Positions 56,240-64,000 of a stretch of 64,000 nt of DNA are shown here, piece by piece (the first letter of the stretch is position 1; every line of letters starts with the position of its first letter). Made by a program: the position numbers and the translations under genes. The DNA is taken from the NCBI GenBank assembly GCA_030522415.1, contig CM060125.1, forward strand, positions 27,010,667 through 27,074,666, written 5' to 3'. The notes under the pieces are model-generated. The model was not told where the DNA came from, made no database searches, and saw only the letters and a list, made by a program, of their open reading frames with translations. Source of the DNA: Channallabes apus. Its lineage: Eukaryota; Chordata; Actinopteri; Siluriformes; Clariidae.

Positions 56240-57240
56240 GGTAGCTATAAAAGACCTTTAGTGTGATTATTGACTCCAGACTCTTGTTTGAAGCGCATGT
56301 AGATAATATTATTAGTATACCATTTTCTGTCCGTCTCAGAAACATTGCTAAGATAAGAGATATGGTGTTGCATGCAGCTTTTATTATGTACCTGAACTGT
56401 TGTAACACTCTGCTGTCTGGATGTTCTACAGGATGCTCCATAAAATTTCACTTTTGATTTTGGTCCTGTGTTTATTATGATATACGAAGCCTGATTGGAT
56501 CAAAGCGTTCAGGTTCTCTATCCAATAAGTATTATAGCATGGCTTTTTCCCTCCGCTGAGCTACAGAATAGACGTCCTTTACTCAAACCCTGTCGATTTT
56601 TAACATTAGGTCGAAAAAAAATTCTACGTGCTTTTATCAGCCATTTTGTTAAACACTGCATATTGTCTCTTAGGTTAATGCATTATCATGGATTGATATG
56701 GTAAACTGGAATGTTTTGATGCTTTCGCCCCACCCTGTCTTACAAGATCACGTGGTGGTGGAGTAACACCTGATTGCCCTCATGCATATGTTATCTTTTG
56801 GCTCTTGCTTTTAATTGTGCTGTCATAACTAGACTTGCTGGAGTTCATGCTTGCACTCTGATCACAATATACACTCCTTTAAAATCAGGGTCTGATAAGA
56901 GCATGAATAATAAACTTGTCTGTTGCCTGAGGTGATCCCGGTGTCAAATCCTGACTCGCCCTCTCGATCGGCCTGATGCATCCTTATGCATTTCAGCTTG
57001 GAGTATTCTCCACTTGGGACTCAATATTTGCAGCTGGGGTTGGTCTGCATGAATACTGTAAAGAATCCCCAAAAATGTTCATGCTCAAGATTCATTTTAG
57101 TTCAGTGGATAATCTGAGAACCACCATAACCGTAATTATGCCATATGTTCATCCCAGTATAGGTTGCTTATCTATACGGATGATCATCAACATTAAACCA
57201 CAGATCTACATCTTTATAGTTGCTCAGGAGTGCTGATTAA
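56240..57240 (+). mobile_element. L2-type LINE fragment, plus strand, heavily decayed
   Basis: The plus-strand frame at 56263-56440 reads [15 protein letters not shown], then [10 protein letters not shown], then LNCCNTLLSGCS. This is collinear with [16 protein letters not shown]...[10 protein letters not shown]...[11 protein letters not shown] of the L2 RT C-terminal region at 17198-18148. Past 56480 only scattered RT-tail and 3'UTR-like words remain. Confidence 0.65.
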
Positions 57241-57477
57241 GGCTTAACAGCAATGTCCGCTTACGACCTCACAAAAGCTGAACCTTGTCTATACCATATA
57301 ACACTGCACGCTGAGAGTGCAAGAGTGGCTTTTTGGTTTAAAAAAAAAATGATTCTATTTATTGCTTTTTATATGATTGTTTTATATATAATTTGCCTAT
57401 TAATGCAGCAATATACCATACATATCCTTGATTTTCTCTATATACTGTATGATATATTGATTTTATATGGCATTATT

Positions 57478-57825
57478 TTACATGGGTGGTGTAGTGCTTA
57501 TCACTGTCGCCTTGCACCTCCCGTGTCCGGGTTCGAGTCCTGGCCAGGTTCAATTCCCGTCTCTGTGTGCATGAGGTTTGCATGTTCTCCCTGTGCTTGG
57601 TGAGTTTCCTCCCACAGTCAGTCCAAAAACATGCAGATTAGGCTAATTGGCCTTTCCAGTTTGCCTGTAGTGTGTGAGTGAGTATGTGTGTGTGTGCCCT
57701 GCGATGGATTGGCACCCTGTCCAGGGTGTCCCCCTACCTCATGCCCTAAGTCTCCTGGCTCCAGGCCCCCCCGCGACCCTGAATACAGGATACAGCGGGA
57801 TAGAAGATGAGTGAGTGAGTGATTA
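57478..57825 (+). mobile_element. Mermaid-like SINE copy
   Basis: Head GGTGGTGTAGTGCTTATCACTGTCGCC, duplicated B-box region (GGGTTCGAGTCC, then GGTTCAATTCCCGTC), CTGCGATGGATTGGCACCCTG, and a tail AGATGAGTGAGTGAGTG. Part of the middle core (CTCCGGGTACTCCGG) is deleted. Confidence 0.85.
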
Positions 57826-58460
57826 TTTACCACTATTTAAGATTTATTTTGGCGATGGTGACTCATGTTTAAAAAATCTTGTTAAACAATTAAGGATTGG
57901 TTAATAATAATAATAATAATGTTTGACATATTTCACAATACATTAATGTGTAAAACATATGAAAGATTAAATGATTACCTGTGGAATTGTTTATACAAAT
58001 AAAAAAAAAATGTGAAAAAAATTATCCTTGAAAAATCACATTAATTGTATCATGTAAAAATATCACATAAACATTATCTGGAAAAAAAACTTATAGAAAA
58101 ATGTCAAATGTCATCATTTTAATAACCTATGAAATGGACTAATAATCAATCAAAATATTACATAAAAAAAATTTAATGTTGAGAAATCCCTCAAAGCAGA
58201 AAAAATATAGAAATGCAAAACTGGGTAAATTGTGGTAAAATAGATCACATTTTTGGAAAATAAGAGAATCGTTTGGGGGGGGGGGGGGGGATTATATCAA
58301 AAGAAAGAGAAAAATAAAAATGCTTGCATTTAAGGAGAAAATGATTAGCACAACAAATGCTGTGCCTAAAAACATGCATTGTAAATCATTTATTCACATT
58401 TTCATCTTATTCACTGTAACATGTTTTAGTTTCATACTACAGTAATATTGTAATATTGAT
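57826..58460. other. AT-rich intergenic stretch with a 16-G run
   Basis: The poly-G run is at 58275-58290. No coding or family repeats. Confidence 0.4.
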
Positions 58461-58466
58461 AGTTTC

Positions 58467-58506
<40 letters not shown>

Positions 58507-58530
58507 CATCATTATCATTATTATTAGTAT
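58467..58530. repeat. (TTA)n microsatellite
   Basis: Trinucleotide run with ATC variants, seen directly. Confidence 0.9.
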
Positions 58531-58688
58531 AATAATAATCATCATCATCATTATTTTTATTATGACTGTGGTTCCACCTAGTGTTCATGTTTGGTAAAAA
58601 CAACCGTCTCGAATGAGTGACTCCAAACAGCAACACAATTAAATATTGGTGTGTAAAGATTCCTCAGACCAGTCAGGTGGTTTAGGAC

Positions 58689-59986
58689 CAGGGCTTGACA
58701 TTGGCACGCGCCCACCCGCCAAATGCGGGTAAAATTCGGCTGTGGCGGGTAATAACTTTAGTCTCAGTAGCCACTTTGGCGGGTAGTTTATTCTTTGGTA
58801 GGACAATATATTTTGTTGTAGTTTTCTCTAAAGGCATCTGATATAATAAACGCATTGCAACGTAATATTACACACATAAAACGCGCCTCTCTCTACACAT
58901 ACACTAGTGATGTGTGTGTTATAAAAATAGGTACAGTGGTGCGGGGCGGGCCAAATAATTTCATCAAAGTGGGACCCACGGGTTGGAAAAATACCCGACT
59001 TTGATTAAATTATTTGGCCCGCCCCCACAACTGTGTCTATTTTTACAACTCGCCCGCACCCGCGACCATTAAATTATGTAAATGTCCGACCTCAATTTCT
59101 CCCGCACCTCGTCTTCCACCTTCACTTTTATTTCTTTGTTTTTGTTGTGACTGGCAGCGGAATTGCACGCAACATACATGGATTTTTTATTTAATTTTGT
59201 TTTTAATGACCCGTCCCGCAAGTAAAGTGACAATTTCTTTACCCGCCCAACCCGACCCGCGGGTTACCAGACGAACAGGCGCATCACTAACACACACACA
59301 CTTGTACTTCCTGTTTGGTGTGTGTGTGTGTGCATCATTTCCTTAAAGGGCTATCGCTTCTCAACAGGATGAGAATGTTCGCCCCTTTCGCAGGTTATTT
59401 ACTGATTATATATAAAAAAGTAATCACTATTAAAATCTGTTTAGATTTCATGTTGAATGATAGAAAATTCATCAATTGATTGAATTACCTCACACTATAA
59501 AGAGTCAGCACAACAAGATAGACCAGAGTCCATTGTCCTAACTCAGAATTCTGATATAATAATACATAATGAATAATAATATCTGATAATAGTACACATA
59601 ATAACACTAAAATGATAAATGTTCTGAGTTGCTGTATTTTTAATATCAGAATGAGTTCAGTTGTACTGAATCTGTTATTTTTCAATTTCATGTGGTAAGA
59701 GGCTTGAATTTAAGTTCAATAAGCAGAATATTCTGTTCATGTTTGCATGTTTTTATATTGGGAGCTTAACAGTACTGAATACTTGACTACTACTATAGTG
59801 ATACAGTGTATGCTGTCATTTCTAAGTAAATCTAGATATAAGAAACATTAACGTATCATGGTGAAGAAAAAAACTGCGATTTTCTGGTAACAAAATTGTG
59901 GCGAGTAAAAAGGCTGAATGCCGAGTGACTCCGGAAATCCACCAGCCACATCGGCCAGTGAGCAGAAAAGTTCATGTCAAACCCTG
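58689..59986. mobile_element. hAT-type element, outer member of a nested pair
   Basis: The inverted ends CAGGGCTTGACAT and ATGTCAAACCCTG are flanked by TTTAGGAC (58681-58688) and TTTAGGAG (59987-59994), an 8-bp duplication with one change. Subterminal CCACCCGCC and GGCGGGT words fit a known fish hAT style. There is no transposase ORF. Confidence 0.8.
58905..59289. mobile_element. Second hAT-type MITE nested inside the first
   Basis: The inverted ends TAGTGATG and CATCACTA are flanked by ACATACAC and ACACACAC (8 bp, one change). The interior has GGGCGGGCC/GGCCCGCCC arms and CCCGACCCGCGGGTTACC near the right end. Confidence 0.6.
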
Positions 59987-59999
59987 TTTAGGAGGCATG

Positions 60000-60770
60000 T
60001 GGTCAGTTCATATTTATAGTGTGAACAATAATGTGCTTGGGTGAGTCCCACACAACAAGAGAAAGACTTTTCCATATTTGTGTTTTTAATGTCTTTTGCG
60101 TTGTCCAGTCAGTATGGTGATGTACATACTGTATGATGTTCAATTCTTTTTCATCTGCCACTTTACTACTTTTCTATACTGTGTAAATGAAACTTAAAAC
60201 ACTGATCATGAACCATCAACAAGTCTCTAATGCTAGACGAACGCATAATGAGTGAGTGAATTGGTCTTATTCTGCTCGATTATTTAAAGATGAATGTTTT
60301 TTTAGTTTTGTTTATTTTTGACCAATTGTAGGACATTGGTAAATATCTAGTACATTTAGGAAACGTTTGATACTGTTTCACTTAGGAATGTATAATTAGC
60401 CTATATATATTAATATCTTCAGCCTTAAGTCAGTTTTTCTTTAATGCTATAATTTATATACACAGTGAGGTTGAAACACAAACTATATTATATAACTATA
60501 TTGTATATTGTAATATATTACGGGGTCACTTACAGCCTTATCTTTGAAATTTAACACTTTATCTAACTTTATCTGTGTTCAAGATCATTACAGGCGGGTT
60601 TGCATGAGACTGATAAAATTCAGCGACAATATACAGTATTTAAACACAAATCTTGTGCTTTCTTTTTTTGTTCACCTTACTCTTATTGTTAAAAGCTTAT
60701 AAAACATGATCAAATGAGCAATAGCCGCAGTAAAATGAGCCAGAATTGATTTTTTAAATAGCTTTATTGC
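60000..60770. other. Intergenic AT-rich stretch
   Basis: Nothing recognised. Confidence 0.4.
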
Positions 60771-61014
60771 TTTGACAGAACGATGTGACACTTCGAGCTT
60801 TATAGCGTTACTATCTATAACTCAGGTCAGTAACTGTGCAGTTAAAAACAAAGGGAAAATGAGGTCAAGAGCTCCAAGTGTCCTTGAACTGTCACAGGAC
60901 AGAAAAAGAGGGTGGAGGTACTGTATATACAGTATACTGTATATAAAAAAAAGAATGTGCATATACAGTAAACTCACAGACGTCCAGACGGGTTCCAAAA
61001 GTGGATCTAAATTA

Positions 61015-61285
61015 ATTATGAAAGGAGGGATGCAGAAGGCCCAGAAGATTTTGGAGGATGACAAAAGAATTCTTGCCCTTGTTAAGGTATTGGCCAGATC
61101 AAGAACAGCATCTGAGAATCGTGTGTCGAAGTCAACCACCACGAAGGTTAAACGAGATGGATCTCTCAAAAATGGAACTCACACCAAAGTTCGAAGAGTT
61201 TGCAAAAAACATTGAAAAAGCCTGCAAACTTCTAATGCAACAGATGAGACAAAGATTAGCGTGTGTTAGAATGATGTGTATATAA
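61015..61285 (+). pseudogene. Coding-like fragment split over two frames, unknown
   Basis: One plus frame reads MKGGMQKAQKILEDDKRILA. The overlapping next frame continues DLSKMELTPKFEEFAKNIEK and then ACKLLMQQMRQR. Together they look like one amphipathic, Lys/Glu-rich coding segment broken by a frameshift near 61150. I cannot name a family. It may be a decayed transposon ORF. Confidence 0.25.
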
Positions 61286-61485
61286 GTGTATGAAATAGTG
61301 AAAGGATACCAAGCAACTGTCTCATCTTATAGTGTACAGTACATATGTGTGGCTGCACGTACAGCACATATCATTACCACCAACTGATACCAACTGAAAG
61401 ATTATTGTTGTGGCTGCTGCAGATTTAAAGGTTTCATAAAATAAAATAAAAATAGAAATAAATGAAAGGTATAAATTATATGGAA

Positions 61486-61655
61486 TGTGTCGGCACGATG
61501 GCTCCAGGGTCCAGGTTTAATCCCCACGTCTGGTCTGTTTGTATGGAGTTTGCATGTTGTGCCTATGCTTGTTGGGATTCCTCCAGGTACTCTGCTGTTC
61601 TCCCACTGACCACAGGATAAAGTGGTATAGACAGTGAGTGAGTGAGTATACGGAA
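61486..61655 (+). mobile_element. Partial Mermaid-like SINE
   Basis: TCGGCACGATGGCTCCAGGGTCCAGGTTTAATCCCC, GGAGTTTGCATGTTGTGCCTATGCTTGTTGGG and tail GGATAAAGTGGTATAGACAGTGAGTGAG. The central part is deleted. Confidence 0.65.
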
Positions 61656-61659
61656 TGTG

Positions 61660-62620
61660 CAGAAGGTGCAATATTAAAGAGTATAAAAAGGTAAAGATAT
61701 GACAGCAGCCGCAGTATAATAATGAAAGTAATAATAATAATAATGATTATAATAGGCTAATGGTTGTTACAGTAAAACAATATCCATGTATTTCTTCCCG
61801 CAGGCGATAAGGTCTCTCAACCAAAACATCACACAGGACTAAAAAACATCCTTTTGGACATTGCATTTTATGGACATTTCTCACAACTGACAATACAGTC
61901 CATCTATGGACATTATACACTGTACACTCATTTACACATTTACACTCTGGACATTTATAGACATTTATACTTTGTTTCATTTTGCACACTTCTGGTCACT
62001 ATCCAATTAATTTTTCACACTTTTGCACACTTTTGCATATTTGTACAGTCATCACTGTGTATATTTTGTTCAGCTAGTTTTTTTCTGTACTATATCCCAT
62101 ATTTTATATTCTGTTATTCTTAGCATCTTGTTCTCTATATTTTATTCATTTACATTACCTAAATTATTTATATATTTTTTATTTCTATTGATAATTTAGA
62201 GTTTAAAGGTCACGAGCGGTCGTATAAGCATGTCACTGCATATCGATCGTACTGTGTATGCCTGTATGAATTTAAATGTCAATTAGATAGAAAATAAAAA
62301 CAAATGAATTAAAATAACTCATTTTACTTAACTGTATACAGGATAACAATGCTGCTAATACTACTACTGTAGTAGTAGGAATAATAATAATAATAATAAC
62401 CTGAAGGTGGTCATAGTAAAACATTGTCCACTATGTCATTTAGACAACAATAAAATGAAACAATATAAAAATATATTAAAATAACTGTTACTATTAATCA
62501 ACATTATGCAGGATAGCAATTCTGATAATACTACTACTGTAATAATAATAATAATAATAATAATAGGAAGAAAAAGAAGACTTAAAAGATTAGTTCATTT
62601 AATTTTATTCATTAAGAATC
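61660..62620. other. Intergenic AT-rich stretch with (ATA)n tracts
   Basis: Trinucleotide runs at about 62378-62398 and 62537-62565. Near 61850-62090 are loose repeats of a CATTTATGGAC/CACTTTTGCACA type. No gene. Confidence 0.4.
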
Positions 62621-62699
62621 GATTCTGCCATACGACTCTTTGAATCCACGCTGTGTACTGGGAATCGACTCGGTTCGTTTTTTATTCGATTCAGTGAAT

Positions 62700-62919
62700 C
62701 ATTTTAGGCGGTACATACTGAGTACATACGGGTCCTCATGCTGGTGACGTCACAGACACGGACCGCTTTCACGTGCGCCCTTTCTTTTCTCGGCTAGCTT
62801 TGCCGATGCGCTGAGGGCTCGTCTCTGTTCGCGCGCGGATGGACGAAGAAGATCGAGTAATTTCTCAATAAAAATCTCGACAGCCTCGAATTTCGCCCTG
62901 CGAAGCAAAAGACACGACA
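62700..62919 (+). promoter_or_regulatory. eif3a promoter and 5'UTR
   Basis: GC content rises sharply. A perfect CRE palindrome TGACGTCA lies at 62745-62752. The pyrimidine tract CCCTTTCTTTTCTC (62778-62791) is placed where a 5'TOP-type start would be. There is no TATA box. The 5'UTR would be about 130-140 nt with no upstream ATG beyond the one in GCGGATGGACG (62838), which begins a short ORF. Confidence 0.55.
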
Positions 62920-63918
62920 ATGCCGGCGTACTTTCAAAGACCGGAGAACGCTCTGAAAAGAGCGAACGGTAAGAGTCCGCGCGCGTGTCTCTTGCCCCGG
63001 TTACGCTGCATCATGGCGCGGCCGCCATGTTGATTTTTCCCCCCTCACTTCATCAGCGTGAAACCCAGGGCACGTCCTAATTCGCTTGTGCTCGCGCTAC
63101 ACTACAGCACTACGAAGGGTTTAGAATAATGGCGCTTGCACCCTATGAAGTGCCAGTGTGAGGTATTTGGGAAACAGCCTGTGTTTCAGCGGTAACAGGC
63201 CTGCTTAGCTTAGGAAGCTAACTATTAACAACAATTTATAGTTGTAGTGATGATGATAATGTTTCTAAATGTACTTGTTGGTATTTTAGTGACAATAAAA
63301 TCGTGTAATTCCCCAATGAGATATAATGTGCTAACTGACTGAAAACAGGATGAGTGAGCTAGCCAGGTTAGCTGCGTAGTGACGTTTACTTGAATATGTA
63401 AAAATAAACTAGAATAAACGAGTAATATACATCATATCTTGAATAATTTGATCCTATACATTTCCTTTTCACGTTCATGTTTCACCAAGGCATATTTTTA
63501 GAATATTTGTTCAGTTCTTAATTACAATATGTCTGCCTGGTCCTCAGCTAATAAGCTCCATCAGTGCTTTAAGCACATACGTCATCTGTATAAACCACTA
63601 GAGCTTGTATTTTATATGCAGGTGTCATTTTGAGCATGAAGTTCACTGAACACCTTGGTGAACATAGAGAAGATTTAAACCCAGTGAATCAAATCCATGT
63701 GTTTTTCTTCCTTTCCCCCCCATTTAGAGTTTCTTGAAGTTGGTAAGAAACAGCCTGCTTTGGATGTCCTCTATGATGTCATCAAGAGCAAAAAGCATCG
63801 AACATGGCAGAAGATCCACGAGCCGATCATGCTCAAGTACCTGGAGCTCTGCGTGGACCTGCGCAAGAGCCACCTGGCCAAAGAGGGCCTTTACCAGTAC
63901 AAGAACATTTGTCAGCAG
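62920..63918 (+). CDS. eif3a: eIF3 subunit a, first two coding exons (3' end off window)
   Basis: Exon 1 (62920-62968) encodes [16 protein letters not shown] plus one base, with donor G|GTAAGA. Exon 2 (63728-63918) continues [18 protein letters not shown] to KNICQQ, then donor GTCGGT (non-ideal at +3/+4). The 80 residues match the invariant N-terminus of the largest eIF3 scaffold subunit, which with its PCI region organises the eIF3 core on the 40S ribosome during initiation. Against the usual vertebrate sequence I notice only an Ile (DVIKSKKH) where Met is common. Start choice is certain from homology. The remaining exons lie beyond 64000. The upstream CpG/CRE region fits a constitutive promoter. 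Confidence 0.95.
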
Positions 63919-64000
63919 GTCGGTTAAAAAGAAACGTACATTTGCACACTCCGTGTGTTCCTGACGGTGGACTGTACAATAAATCTTATTATAGATGCAA

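Overview
The window is a stretch of a vertebrate, almost certainly teleost, nuclear genome. Genes have introns with GT-AG sites, and the space between them is packed with fish-type transposons (Tc1/mariner, hAT, piggyBac and Harbinger relics, L2 and L1-type LINEs, Gypsy LTRs, tRNA-derived SINEs) and long (CA)n/(TA)n/(TGA)n microsatellites. About ten copies of one Mermaid-like SINE family would fit an ostariophysan such as a catfish, but the sequence alone does not prove the order.

Layout. 1-10.6 kb: intron and last exons (+) of a gene I cannot name, ending in an acidic C-terminus. 10.6-20.3 kb: intergenic, with a minus-strand LTR, a degenerate Gypsy/LTR cluster (12.6-16.2 kb) and a 3.5-kb L2-type LINE (16.2-19.7 kb). 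21.2-23.2 kb: a four-exon GIMAP (AIG1) GTPase gene whose tiny 5' exons add an N-terminal membrane segment. A ~320-bp palindrome follows, then a hAT element carrying a nested solo LTR. 27.9-31.8 kb: an S100PBP-family gene (+). 33.1-39.5 kb: slc30a10 (ZnT10, manganese exporter), minus strand, four exons, convergent with the previous gene. 48.5-50.3 kb: a second copy of only the promoter-side half of slc30a10 (5'UTR, exon 1, exon 2), with intact frame and splice sites. No second exon 3 or 4 is visible, so it may splice into the shared 3' exons. A 5'-truncated L1-type LINE with a perfect target-site duplication lies between the two cassettes. 52.2-55.2 kb: a ~3-kb segment with its own GC-rich start and exon-like blocks, which splits an L2 relic in two. 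58.7-60.0 kb: nested hAT elements. 62.7-64.0 kb: promoter and first two coding exons of eif3a (+), running off the right edge.

The genes do not form a pathway. They are ordinary single eukaryotic transcription units: translation initiation (eif3a), Mn/Zn efflux (slc30a10), immune-type GTPase (gimap) and a nuclear protein (S100PBP family). The most novel candidate is the duplicated 5' cassette of slc30a10, which could give one transporter gene two promoters and two N-terminal halves. Next are the N-terminally anchored GIMAP and the 3-kb mobile-looking unit at 52-55 kb.
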